From contig MU266386.1 in the NCBI GenBank assembly GCA_021014945.1, positions 62,001 through 126,000 of the forward strand: a DNA stretch of 64,000 bases, given 5' to 3'. Source of the DNA: Leucogyrophana mollusca (Eukaryota; Basidiomycota; Agaricomycetes; Boletales). Under the pieces are notes generated by a model. The model did not search any database. It had not been told where the DNA came from and saw only the letters and a program-made list of their open reading frames with translations. The position numbers and the translations under genes were made by a program. Numbering within the stretch: position 1 is the first letter of the stretch; every line of letters begins with the position of its first letter. Of this stretch, positions 36,951 through 48,500 are shown in pieces.

Positions 36951-37529
36951 TTTTTGGGGTGGCCATTGAAACAGAGCTCAAGTGATGTTGAGTGTTGGAT
37001 GATCATTTTGCCTTGTGTGAACTAGCGATGAGCTTGGAATGAGCACCGGTTAGGCCGGGGAATGGGCATTGTAGTCCACTTCATAGTTAAACAACAACGG
37101 TGACGGCGAACAGGTATTTGACCCAGTTTTGGAATGATGTCTCAAGGACACCGGCATCGTTGCGATGTAGATGTTGCACAGGGACACATTAGAGCAAAGA
37201 GGACTTATGGCGATGGTCGAGAGACGCGACCAAGCTTGTTAAAGCACGAGCAACTGGCCGCAAACACGAGTTACTCAGCGCTTAGCATGAACAAAGTAGA
37301 GCTGGATTCACCTTCGGATGCTAGCGCCTCCTCGAGAAGCACATACAAGAGCGCATGTAGTCTAGCCGATCTAGTGACTCATCCGAATCTCATGAAGGAG
37401 TACTGGCCGAGTCCTCGACCGCTTTTCTAGTAGTTCCGCATACGATTTGACGCTGGCAATTGTTTTGCGGTCTGAGGACCAAGTTACTGCAGTGACAACG
37501 TTGGTACGTTCTCCGATTGGTTTCGTCAT
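36951..37529. other. Intergenic after the GH3 gene
   Basis: About 0.6 kb. A 98-codon plus-strand frame (37134-37430) is Ser-rich and without a domain. I see no RNA gene or repeat. Confidence 0.5.
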
Positions 37530-37900
37530 CTATTTTCCGGTGCTGTTGCAAACGGTGCTCGCGTCTGAGACGATGATAACTTCACAACCATTGGGGGAGA
37601 TAGAAAGGGGCGCGGTAAACGAAAGCGTTTCAAGCATGTAGGTAGGGCGTTTTGTGCTGAGATCCCACATGTGCGCGGTACCATCCTCCGACCCATTGAT
37701 AACCGTTTTACCATCAGGAGTAATGACCACAGTCCAGATCTCGTCGCTGCGTCCTTCGAGGTGCGCCACCGCAGCTTCACCAGTGCCAATACCCTGGTTG
37801 GTTTTGGCGTCAGAGTCACTGATGATGAAACGACCGCAAGGGGTGTAAGCGATAACATTGACACGTTCTGTTTGCCCCTTGAGAATGTTCGCGCAGGACC
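37530..37900 (-). pseudogene. WD40-repeat fragment
   Basis: The minus strand encodes about two WD40 blades: RVNVIAYTPCGRFIISDSDA, then SDEIWTVVITPDGKTVINGSEDGTAHMWDLST, followed by a stop. The open frame continues to 38186 but loses any WD40 resemblance and runs into the eL42 promoter region. No further blades, NACHT domain or initiator context lie nearby, and real WD40 propellers need six or more blades. I read it as a relic of a WD40 or NLR-type gene; a short expressed gene with upstream exons is less likely. Confidence 0.6.
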
Positions 37901-38227
37901 AACCGGAGGTGTGTCTGCGACGACATGAATGGGGCGGGACTATCGGGAGACATAGCATAGTAGATTGAACTAGTATTGAAGAAACAATTCCGACAGGATT
38001 GAAGCCAACAATCGTCCTTTGGTGACATCGGACGACGCGTCCAGCATGGTATATATATCCGCGAACACCCAAGAGAGGCACCAAGATGCCGAAACGCCGA
38101 GTGATATTCAATCGCCACTTGAACCTTGTTGCAGAACTGCATAGCACAACGCCTCGGCGATTGCCGCGTAAGGAAATCCCACCCATATCGTCGACCTCAA
38201 GACCAAGCCAACGCCGACGCCGCCAAC

Positions 38228-38909
38228 ATGGTCAACATCCCCAAGTCAGTGTTTTCCCCGGAGTGCGTTACGCCATGCTAGACTGCTGACCTTGTTCCGT
38301 TCTGCCAATCCTAGGACACGCCGGACCTGTGAGTAATCTATGTATCTGTATCGGGGCCAGGGATCGATGTGTTTTCCTGTCCTACAGACTGCAAGGGCAA
38401 GGCCTGCAAGAAGCACACGTATGTCACTAGTTTTGTTTCTCTTCCGTGCACATGCCTTAGATATGTTGCGCTCTCCAGGCCCCACAAAGTCACCCAATAC
38501 AAAAAGGGCAAAGATTCGCTATTCGCCCAGGGAAAGCGTCGTTACGACCGTAAGCAATCAGGTTATGGTGGTCAGACGAAGCCCGTCTTCCACAAGAAGG
38601 TGCATTCCCCTGCTATTGGCACGTTTAACGCAATATCGACCTGGGTTTTCGGATATCTAGGCGAAGACGACCAAGAAGGTCGTGCTGCGGTTGGAGTGCA
38701 CAGTGTGCAAATACAAGATGCAGCTTTCTCTGAAGCGTTGCAAGCAGTACGTGCACATGTCCCATTCACGACGGTTCAGCGCTTACGTACTCTGTTACAT
38801 AGCTTCGAGTTGGGTGGCGAGAAAAAGACGAAGGGTGCTGCCCTCACCTTCGTAAGTTACTTACACAGATTTGGATGCCTCAACTCTGATTGGTTCCAAA
38901 TTTCAGTGA
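38228..38909 (+). CDS. RPL42: 60S ribosomal protein eL42 (L44/L36a)
   Basis: Component of the large ribosomal subunit near the E-site. Seven exons (38228-38244, 38315-38328, 38388-38418, 38479-38599, 38661-38746, 38803-38851, 38907-38909) give 321 nt, 106 residues, the exact usual length. Motifs: [57 protein letters not shown] and [11 protein letters not shown], plus RCKHFELGG; the Cys pairs (CKGKAC and CTVC) bind zinc. Residue 56 is Pro. The last exon is only the stop codon TGA (38907-38909), directly after an AG acceptor; reading through the donor instead adds an unlikely tail. Very short early exons (17 and 14 nt) are typical of basidiomycete ribosomal protein genes. Highly expressed housekeeping gene; intact. 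Confidence 0.96.
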
Positions 38910-39289
38910 GCGTGTCCGGAGTTGCTGCGTCTACTGTTTTTCACTGCTATGTATACTCAAACACACCATGATATGCGATCCACCACATGCATTTCATCGC
39001 CCGCGACTGACTGTTCTGATATGCGTGATTTGAGCAAGCCGCCGGAATCTTCGAAGCCAGTGACCACCAGCCTCGAAAGGGTCCAAAAGGATCGTTTATT
39101 TGCGGTCGGAATTACATCTATATGCTTGTTTGAATAAGATACGTGGTTCGAAAGGTCAGGGAAGGATGCGAGGGGTTTATGTAAAGGGGCATACTGTAAG
39201 GATGATTAAATGAAAGTTAGAGCATGACGATCAGACAACCAGACCAAGAAAATCCATCCCGTCAAATCCATGGCGGTGGGGGAAGCTTT
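38910..39289. other. Convergent intergenic region between eL42 and the disordered hypothetical gene
   Basis: About 0.4 kb between two genes that point at each other; it should hold both 3' UTRs. I see no other element. Confidence 0.55.
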
Positions 39290-41212
39290 CTACTGTCCAC
39301 CGCCCACTCCAGCCCACTGAGCCCAGGATCCAGGAAGACCTCGCCTCCTCTTCGGCCCCGCCCTAGCTTCCGAGCCGGAGAACCCACCGGATACGCCATA
39401 CCCGTACCCATCTCCTTCATCATCTTCCTCGCCTGCCACCCACTGACGACCTCTGCCTGTGCCCCACGAATCGTCCCTCCAATTTCGACGGTGCCTTCCT
39501 GGTTCAACAGCGACCGGTTCCGCCCACGGACTGAGTCTGCCGCTGGCTCTAGGCGACGCAGGGGGGACCCCACGGATGCTTCCTGCTGCTCCGCATGGGC
39601 GCTGGAGGTGCTTGCGCAAACTCCGGATGGAGTGCTGGCGTCTGGCAGGGACGAGAAGCCGACCGAGGTCCAACTCTCCTTCGTCTTCTTCGTCATCATC
39701 ATCATCTTCGTCGTTCTCATCAGAGGAGAAGCCCCCATGCTGGTCGTTACCCATATCTCCACTCATACCCCATCCGCCAAGGTACCTACTCCGCGGACTC
39801 CAGTCCTCGTTCTCAGCCTTCGTGCGCGCTAAAGATGGCACGCCATCTGACTCCCTCCTCTTGCCTTTCACTCTCTTTCTGGCTACCACGATCTTATCCT
39901 TCCTCCTCCCTCCCTCCGTCCGCCGGCTCTTTGGGCTATCTGCGTCATTGACAAGCGGTCTTGTCCTAGAGGTTGCTCTCGAAGCCGGCGCAGACCTGCA
40001 GACGACCCAGGTGCGGCTAACTTTGCTTTCGCTCGTGCGAGAGCGCTGCTCCTGCACTTGCGCACACAACCATGGTGCACGCGCTTTCGTGGTTGCACCA
40101 CCGGATTTCCGCGGCACATTAGTGTTGTCGGACAGCGCGGAGGTAGTTTGGCGTGTCGAGAGCGTCTTGGTCGATGCGGTGTCAGATGCAGTGCCAGCGC
40201 CAGTGCCCCCAGTCAAGATCGCTCTGGCAACGGACTCTACCCAGTTACGGGGTAGTGGTGGCTCGGCGATACCATGACCACGGGAATCTCTATAATCGTC
40301 CGACTCCTCGATATCGTCAGCGTTGAGGACGATTGTGCGCCGAGACGGTTTCCCACCGCGTTTATGTGCTTGATGCGATCTGAGTGACACGTCCGACGAG
40401 GATGGACGCTTTGATAGTGGTTGGATATTTGGTGCTGATGCCATGTGCCGGAGATAAGCCCGCGCGCTTCCCGGGACGTCTGGTGCAACAAAATTAGAAG
40501 ATGATTGGTGGCGTACATACTGTCGTAGATGAGGCGGAGAGTGATGAGGAAGCCCGCGGGATGAGTGCTGGAGCTGTACGACGTGATGATGTGCCACACG
40601 AGGTCGATGGACGACCAGACCATCCGTAGGGAGGTGCGTATATGATTGTCGAGGGGACTTGTGGAGGCTTTCTGTAGACGTGCTATAGGAGTAACCAGAA
40701 AGTGAAGCGGAAGAGGACGCGTTCAAGTGTTTCGCACGCTGCAACTGGGCGAGAGGCGACGGCGGGGGAGACCAGACAGGCACATCGTTGGACATTGACG
40801 GACGCGATCCTTCATCTCCAGACATAGCCTCTCGCGCCAGACTAGAGTTCCTGCTCACTAGCCCCGCCAAGAATCCCACCACCGCACCCACGCCGCCTCG
40901 CACGCTCCCGCTGGCGCGAGCGCGCAGTCTGCGTTCTTCTTGCTCAGATTCGGCACGCTCTGCTTCAGGAGTAAACACCCGTGTTTCTTTGTAGCCTGCC
41001 TCCCTAAGCAGATCCTCGAGACGTTCGTATGTCTTTGATGTGCCACGACGGTGGAGAGGCACACGGCCAGGCCCAAGAGATGCGGGATAGCGTGTCGCCG
41101 AGCGTCCGCGCGGAGGAGTAGTCGGCGGAGTGGTATTACTTGTTTGCGTATGGCTTGAAATTGAAGTCGGAGGAGGGGAGGATGACTCGGAGACATCTCC
41201 CGTTGGGCTCAT
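39290..41212 (-). CDS. Hypothetical, largely disordered Ser/Arg-rich protein (Agaricomycete-type)
   Basis: I do not recognise a functional family. One continuous frame of 640 codons from the ATG at 41210-41212 (MSPTGDVSESSSPPP). The frame stays open upstream to 41506, but that part reads like untranslated sequence and holds an A-rich stretch near 41506-41520, so I prefer the inner ATG. The N-terminus has YERLEDLLREAGYKETRVF, then a short hydrophobic piece (VGAVVGFLAGLVS) that could touch a membrane. The rest is Ser/Pro/Arg-rich and probably disordered, with RRTIVLNADDIEES and LPRNWVESVARAILTGG as the more conserved-looking stretches. An acidic run (about 12 Asp/Glu around 39690-39720) precedes a Trp/Gly/Arg-rich C-terminus. 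Size and frame support a real gene; the role is unknown. Confidence 0.75.
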   Translation of the reverse strand: MSPTGDVSESSSPPPTSISSHTQTSNTTPPTTPPRGRSATRYPASLGPGRVPLHRRGTSKTYERLEDLLREAGYKETRVFTPEAERAESEQEERRLRARASGSVRGGVGAVVGFLAGLVSRNSSLAREAMSGDEGSRPSMSNDVPVWSPPPSPLAQLQRAKHLNASSSASLSGYSYSTSTESLHKSPRQSYTHLPTDGLVVHRPRVAHHHVVQLQHSSRGLPHHSPPHLRQYVRHQSSSNFVAPDVPGSARAYLRHMASAPNIQPLSKRPSSSDVSLRSHQAHKRGGKPSRRTIVLNADDIEESDDYRDSRGHGIAEPPLPRNWVESVARAILTGGTGAGTASDTASTKTLSTRQTTSALSDNTNVPRKSGGATTKARAPWLCAQVQEQRSRTSESKVSRTWVVCRSAPASRATSRTRPLVNDADSPKSRRTEGGRRKDKIVVARKRVKGKRRESDGVPSLARTKAENEDWSPRSRYLGGWGMSGDMGNDQHGGFSSDENDEDDDDDEEDEGELDLGRLLVPARRQHSIRSLRKHLQRPCGAAGSIRGVPPASPRASGRLSPWAEPVAVEPGRHRRNWRDDSWGTGRGRQWVAGEEDDEGDGYGYGVSGGFSGSEARAGPKRRRGLPGSWAQWAGVGGGQ

Positions 41213-41959
41213 TGTACGAGGTGCGTTTATCTGAATGTCATGTCTATGAACCGCAGTCCAGTTAGAACGGATCCCGGCAAGAAACTTACAAATTGGTCGT
41301 CGTTCGCCGCTCCGACGATGTTCGTGATTGTCCGTGGAGAAGACATGGCGAGCGCCTCGAATCCTGGTTATTCCAGGGCGTGATATGCGAACACTGGAAA
41401 GTGTCCCTGGGGTAAATACCCCGATCGTCGAGAGTTCGTCCGCAGTCGAGAAAAAGCAACCAAGCCGTTGGATATTCCGCCAGCTAGACAATACAGAATG
41501 TAACAAAGAATGAAGCTAAAGAAGGATGAGAAACGGAATGGAAAAGTGTGCGTTTGCTGAGAAATGGGGCGTGGGCCAGTGGCATCAAAATCAGTTATGC
41601 ATGTGGGTACAAGGACAGCAATTTATAAACTAAAGCTTGTCTAAGCTCAATTGCAAGCCAAGGTTTAGGTGGCCGAAACCTTGCCTAGCTCGATCGAAAC
41701 TTATTATATCTGCTCGAAAATCTACAAGGCAGTCCAGTTTTTACTTTCTTTACTCTGGGACTAGGTCCATAGCAATCCGAGGGCCTAGGAAAAACCCCGG
41801 GCAATGGCCTTTTTTTGCTATCCGTTGTCTCACCGTGTTTCCCCGCAAGGAACACCGCACGCCACACCCGAAAGCGCAAGTTCAATATGTCGACTTGTCA
41901 GGGACTAGTGATCTTGTGTTCAAGACCGGATCTACAAAGTGTCAATCATACGCCCTAAC
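41213..41959. other. Intergenic: upstream of the hypothetical gene, downstream of NAA15
   Basis: About 0.75 kb. The left part (41213-41520) is the likely promoter or 5' UTR of the hypothetical gene. The plus-strand open frame 41637-42161 runs antisense into the NAA15 last exon and shows no domain of its own. Confidence 0.5.
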
Positions 41960-44900
41960 CTACGACCTCGACCTTGTCGCTCTCCTCAATCTCATCACCA
42001 GACCCACCACATTCCTTGCGCAGGATGGCGAGCTGATCGCGGGTTTTGAAGACTGTCGAGAGTTCGAATCGTGCATCGCAGGCTGCTCGGAACTCATCAA
42101 CTCGTGGCGACTGGATCTCCCGCAGGAACGAGATGATCTCAAGTGCGGTCTAGGATCATGATGTCAGCGGGCATCACATGGGGATCAGTTCGCTTACCTC
42201 GATGCTGAGCTCAACCTCCGCTCCCAGGGCTGTGAACAGCAAAGACTCTACTTCATCTCTGGGGGACTCGAGTTTACGAGAAACTCTCGCAGATGCGAGG
42301 ATGGCCGCCGCAGATGTGGAGTGCTGCTGGAGATATTGGGAGTTGTATGTTTCGAGCGACACCTCCTCCGACAGAATAGCCGACAGCGCTTCAGCGAGCA
42401 CCGGCCCCGATGGCGAAGGCACGGGTTCTGGCAACGAAGAAACTGCAGCTATGCCGTCAGATAACGACGGGTTAGACACTTCCCACTCTAGACGTACCCG
42501 CTTTGCGGAGGTCCACAATCCGTATATGAAGCCCGGGGTGCTCCGGGTCTACGGAACGAGCGCGCGTGAGGGCCTGAACAGCCTGCAGATATTTCTCTGC
42601 CACAAGGTGAGAAACCGTGAATGGTGACAAAGCCTCCCAGACTTACTACGCCGTATCGCCACATCATACACAGCGAAACACACGTTGACGTCATGCGGAA
42701 CGAGACCTGCGACGCGCTGAAGGAGTTTCGCTGCCCTCTCTAGCGGGTCGGTGACGGCAACGAGCTTGATTCCCTCGGGATCATCGTCCTTAGGTGTCGG
42801 GACCTCAAGCCCTTTGTCTTCTGGCCCGGTCGCACCTAATGCGTAAAGAATTCGGGTGCGTAAAGATTTGAGCACAGCACGCGGGAAAGGGAAACGAGTT
42901 GTTGATTCACCCTTTTTATTCGAATCTTCCTGGTCCTTGTCCTTGTGGGCGGCCTTCTTGGCTTTTTTCTTGGCTTTTTTGTCTGTATCTGAGGGTGATC
43001 CTGCAAGGTGTTAGGGAATGATAACCTGCTCAAGGCGGTAAGCTACCTTCACTCTGAATCTTGGTGGCAATAGACGGATCGTCGTATAATGCTACCCATA
43101 TCTACCAGAAGGTCAGAAAATGGGACAGATAGAAGGAAGTTGAACACTGACTCGAGCAGCAGCAACAGCAGCATGTACGAAAGCCGGATGTGAGCGCGCT
43201 TGATCTTCCCACTTCAAAAGACTATGCAAGGTATCAAGAATTCAACACGCTTTGCCAAGGCCAGGCCACTCACTCGATGTAGACGTTAAGGGTGCTTTTC
43301 CGCAATGAATACCCATGGAAGTCGTACTGGTCTTCTTCATACTGGTCAAATATCTATATGGCTCGCGTCAGGACAGCTCGTGCTCAATGAGGACAGGTAT
43401 CCTACACGCTCGACAGCGTAATATTTCTTCAAGGCTAGGTTGGGTTTTCCGTTCCGTTGTTGAGCGTCACCTTCTTCTATGAGATATTGCCAGGATTGCA
43501 TGTCTTCAAGGTCCGCACCCGGGCTCGGTGCATCTTTCTATAACATGATCAGCGGCTGGGCAAGGTATCTGGAACGACAGCAGACTCGCTTACCTTGGTA
43601 AACATACCAAAGACCTCGTTCGCTTCGTCGACCAAGCCAGCTCGCAGGCGATACTTCCCGCACTTGGTATTCACGAATCTGTCTTGACCGTCCAGGGCCC
43701 GCGCCTCGTTCATGGCCTTAGCTGCACCATAAAGGTCCCCAGCGCGTTTCAGGGCACGTGCTTTACACATGTACAGCTCAGGTAATGTTGGGGTGTGCTT
43801 GATTGCAGCTTCGAGCGTGGAGAGCGCTTGGGAGTGACGAGAGAGGTATGAGTGGTGCTGTGCGAGGTAGTAGAGTGTCCAGAGGTATGTTGTCGGTTCT
43901 TCTGACTTCTTCGATGAATCTGGACGCCGCTCAGCTGCGTACCGTTCGCGGAGCTCCTCGGCGGTTTCCTCGATTATTTTTTGTTTTTGAGGATCCCGGT
44001 AGAGGGACTTGAGGTCGGAAAAGAGCGACGGGATACCTTTGACAAGAGCGGCACTTAGGTATTGTTTCACTAGGGCCATGAATTCATCCCCTGCATGCAA
44101 AGTCAGACTGGAAGCAGTGCTGGACGGGGGAGTTAGAGAGACTTTCCTGTGGCGACAACAAGGGCTAGTCTTCGAGGCGCGTTAGCTTTCGGAAGCTGAG
44201 CGGAGAATGAGCGCAGTATTTCTAGAGCTTGCGGGCGATTCTCCTCCGTTATCGAGTCTGTACACTGAGGGTCAACCACCATGTCATAGGAGCGGGAAGA
44301 GGGTTATTGCTTACCGAGGTCGATCTCCTGGTTAGACAGGAAACCTCTATAGTAGCTGTAACAGTCGGGGTTGTGCTCTATAAGAGCCCTCCAAGCATTC
44401 ATAGCATCAGCAGACTTGAGCGACGAGAGTAGGCGCGCTAATAGATAACCAGTCAGACGCCAGCGATCGCAGTGTATGACGATAACCAACCTCGGTACTC
44501 CATGATAGCAGTTCGATCAACGATGGCTCTGGATTTGGCGTTCACGTCGAGCAAGGCGAGCGCTTCGGTGGCTTCACCCAGCTCTTCTAATATCCGAATA
44601 TGATATAGCAGCAACTCCGAATATTCGACATCGTAGTCCGGGACGTTCTGTAGTTTCGCGTGAGATGACAATGATGATAGGCGTGTGTTGAGCGATGTCA
44701 GTCACCTTAAGCGACCGCTCATATCCCTCCAGGACTTTCTTCGCTTCAACTAGATCTCCGTTCAGATGGTGTGCGACAGCGAGGGCGACCCAGTTATGGC
44801 GGACATGAGGACGTTGCTTCAGTATGGCTAATCTGGATTCAACCAGACCGTCAAAGTACCGCAGATGCGTTTGGAGAAGGGCAGCATCGCGAAGGATGTT

Positions 44901-45372
44901 CGCATTGTCCTGGGGAGAACGGACGTGAGCAACGCGGGGGGTGGGTAGGACGTGATATGGACCTTGTCGAAACGCAAAGCTTGCGTGTATGATTTGAGGG
45001 CTTCTTCGTAATTGCGCTCGCCCTTTTGTATCAACGCAAAGACGTGCCAACAGATATGGGATTGGAGGTCTTTCTTCATCCCCTTCTTCACGAGTTCGAC
45101 GCCCTCCTCCCTGCTGCCCAAATGCACCAGGATCAGACCCTTCATGCAGAGAGTTTCTGATAAAATAACATCAGCCCTGTCTTCTTGCATGCACATCCAC
45201 GGCAGGTCGTACCCCCATGATCTGGAAACTTTTTGAGGATCTGATCTGCTGTTTTCCTGCCTTTCGTCAGCTGTCTTGCCTCGTACTGAGCCAAAAGTTC
45301 CGTGAAAGCTTTGCGATCTTTCGGAGGAAGGACGCGGTTTTGTGGGGTGGACGGGGCTGCTGCGGGGGGCAT
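41960..45372 (-). CDS. NAA15: N-alpha-acetyltransferase 15, NatA auxiliary subunit (Nat1)
   Basis: TPR scaffold that anchors the catalytic Naa10 to the ribosome for co-translational N-terminal acetylation of Ser/Ala/Thr/Gly-starting proteins. The ATG at 45370-45372 starts MPPAAAPSTPQNRVLPPKDR. TPR helices follow: TLCMKGLILVHLGSREEGVEL, ICWHVFALIQKGERNYEEALKSY, NILRDAALLQTHLRYFDGLVE, RHNWVALAVAHHLNGDLVEAKKVL, and farther on YLWTLYYLAQHHSYLSRHSQAL with ELYMCKARALKRAGDLYGAA. A Lys-rich block (KKPRKKP near 42960) sits in the C-terminal third, as in the family. The last intron, 42140-42200, joins VELSIE to TALEIISFLREI; the protein ends EESDKVEVV, stop at 41960-41962. Over ten introns. It shares a 206-bp divergent promoter with PDS5. 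Confidence 0.92.
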
Positions 45373-45578
45373 TTCTTCCTGTCCTCCTGGTGGAATTTGA
45401 GAGCGAAGGGGTATGCGGTAACCTCAAGGTTATAGGCCGTTCACTGGCAGTGTCGGCTAGGCGCCTCTGCGAAAACAAGAGCAAACCATAAGGTTAGGGT
45501 TAGGAGTATTAGGATACGCGCCTTGTCCCTTCAAAGGCCTCTTGTTATTAACTCTCATCCCGAGGCTTCCATTGCGCG
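45373..45578. promoter_or_regulatory. Short divergent promoter NAA15 / PDS5 with telobox
   Basis: Only 206 bp separate the two start codons. TTAGGGTTAGG at 45494-45504 is a near two-unit telomere-like motif (telobox), 75 bp before the PDS5 ATG. Teloboxes occur in promoters of housekeeping genes in fungi, where Tbf1-like proteins bind. The same core is found in the 29360-29830 promoter. Binding is inferred. Confidence 0.5.
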
Positions 45579-48500
45579 ATGGTGGCTCAGACTCGAACCG
45601 GAAATGCGCCAAAGAAACTCACATTCAACGAAAAGATCGTTGGAAAAGGCTTTTCTACCGACGCGCTGCTCAAGAAACTCAAAGCTCTCCACAAAGAGCT
45701 CGCCGAACTCGACCAGGAGCTTGTCGACGTGAATTCACTGTCCGCGGCGCGCTCCCAGCTCATAAACACGTCAATTCTACTGCACAAGGACAGAGGAGTC
45801 AAGGCTTATACTGCCTGCTGCCTCGCCGACATCCTTCGACTTTACGCGCCGGATGCTCCTTACACACACACTGAACTCAGGGACATCTTCCAGTTCTTCT
45901 TCCGACAGCTATCTGCAGGTCTCAAAGGCGCAGACTCCACGTACTATAATGAATACTTTCACCTGCTCGAATCGTTGTCGACCGTCAAGAGCGTGGTCCT
46001 TGTCTGTGATCTTCCCCATGCCGAGGAACTCATGATCGACATATTCCGGGATTTTTTTGGCTTGATTCGACGCGACCTAGCGAAGAAGATTGAGATATTT
46101 ATTGCTGATATCCTCGTCGCATTGATTGACGAGTGTCAAGCGCTGCCTTCTGAAGTCTTGGAGACGATAATGACCCAGTTCATGGACAAGAACACGGTAG
46201 GGACCTATTGTCACGCCCTATTGTTTGCACTCACGTCGTCTCCAGCGCATGGATCAACCTGCGTATCGACTAGCAGTCCAAGTCTGTAATGCCACTGCCG
46301 ATAAACTCCAGCGTCATGTATGCCAGTACTTTACCGACATCATAGTCGCACACTCCCGTGACGAAGAGTTCGACGAAATTCGTTCAGCACACGACCTCGT
46401 TAAGCAACTGAGCCGCTCTTGCCCGGCGCTCCTCCATAGCGTCATACCACAGCTCGAGGAAGAGCTTCGCGTCGAGGAGGTACAGGTGCGGCTGATTGCA
46501 ACGCAGGTCCTCGGTGAGATGTTCTCGGAGAAAGGAGGTGCAGACCTGGTGAAGAAATATCCGACAACGTGGAACGTGTGGCTTATGCGTAAAAACGACA
46601 AGTCAGCAACTGTGCGGTTGAAGCTCGTTGAGAGTGCGAAGGGGCTACTGGTACATCTGCCAGATTCTCGAGAAGTCGTTGAGGGTACGCGAGTGACACG
46701 TCGGACAGAAGCTGATTTATTGAAACGTGCATTCAGATATGCTGCGGCTGAAACTCCTAGACCCCGACGAGAAAGTCCGAGCTGCTGTCTGCAAAGTATA
46801 CTCGCAGCTGGACTACGAAACTGCACTACATCACGTGACAGAAGCGCAGCTGCGATCGGTTGCTGGGCGAGGTATGGACAAGAAGGTACACATTTCTTCC
46901 GTAAAGGCATGGGTAGAGCTGACGATACCTCAGAACTCTGTCCGCATTGAAGCGATGAACAGCCTTGGAAAGCTATATAGTCTAGCATATCCTGAGATGT
47001 GAGATTGACCCACTCGCGTGCGTTACTTCTGCTGAACTTCTATGTAGTGAGAACAACGATCCTGCAGCCACACAGCAGTTCTCTTGGATTCCGAATGAAA
47101 TCCTGCACATCTCGAGTCTCACCTCCGAGGCCAAGTGAGCCTCGCACTACGCATTGCATCACCGCCTACTAATCATTACGTTCGAAGGATTGTGGCAGAG
47201 CAGGTTATAGCAGATTTTGTATTTCCTCTCCCCTCGGTAGGTTCTTCATCTTCGAAGACCGTTGAGGTGGATGAAGTTGCCTGGACCGACAAGTTGCTGA
47301 ACACGATGCGATTCCTCGACGAACGGGCGATCAACTCCGTGTTGAATTTCAGCGGGATCAAGGGCAGGTAAGCGCAATCTCCTCACGTGCCGGTTGAAGA
47401 GTACTTATTTCTGTAGCCGACCTACCGTATACGAGCATTTTGTAGATTCCTGCATACAGAATAACGTACGCCTTCTATCTGGGGCCCCCCACCCGTTGAC
47501 TGATTATCAATCAGGGCGGAATCATTGACGAAGACGAAGAAGCTATCAAGAATCGTTTGAACACCCTAATCCGACACATCTCTCGTGCGTCGGCTTGATG
47601 ATTGTGACAGTGTGTGTCTGATCGTGAGCACTCAGGGCTCTTTACTGAATCTCAAAAAGCCGCCGAGGACCTTCAATCCTTTGCACAGTCGAATGAGAGC
47701 CGGCTGTACAAGTTGCTTAAAACATGTATGGACCCCCAAACCGACTTGAAAGGCCTCGTCAAGGCTTCAGTGAGTCTGGGATGATAACTTCACAGCCCGT
47801 GCTCATCCTTTACAGAGTGATTTTCTCCGACGAGTTGAGCAATCTTCAGCAAACATACTCCCCACCATGACCATCTTCCTCCGCCGTGCGACTCTTCGGA
47901 TCGTCAACCAGTCGTCAATCCCGACACTCATCAAACGTGTGCAGAAGGGCACAGCGAGCGAGACGCAGAAACACGCTCAAACTCTCCTCACGTTCATGTC
48001 AAAGCACAATCCAGCCTTATACAAGCTACATGTTAGCGAGCTCACGAAGGCGATCGCGGATGAGAAGAACCCCAGGTTAGTAGAGGTCGGGTTGCAGGCG
48101 CTCGCTGCTGTCGTGCGCTGGGACGAGTCGCTTTCTGTAAATGACAAGTAAGCTGTACAATTGATGTGTCAAACTGGTTTTGACAAGCTACTCCTATAGA
48201 CGGACGTCCGAGAGAGTCATGCGATTTGTGCTTGACTCAAACCCTCGGCATGCGAAGTTTGCCGCCCGTTTCCTCGCATGTTCCAAAGATCGCGAAGAAC
48301 TCTGCACGGAGGTCGTGGAAGTATGGCTTTTCGCTATTATCTCAGTCTTTCCTCGTCGTCTCATCGTTGTATAGTCAATCGCAGACAAGCTTCCGAAGGC
48401 GTCTCCCCAACATCTCGTAGCACACACGACCGTTCTCGCTCAGTTCTCAAGATTAGTGCCTGACGCTTTCGAACACAAGAGTGACGTGATTATGGCTTTC

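Noticed and set aside
39459..40277. 272-codon plus-strand open frame
   Set aside because: It is the antisense shadow of the long disordered hypothetical gene; repeated Ser and Arg codons keep the opposite strand open.
41637..42161. 174-codon plus-strand open frame
   Set aside because: It overlaps the NAA15 last exon in antisense and has no domain; the NAA15 reading explains the region.
46314..46988. 224-codon minus-strand open frame
   Set aside because: Antisense to clearly conserved PDS5 HEAT repeats.
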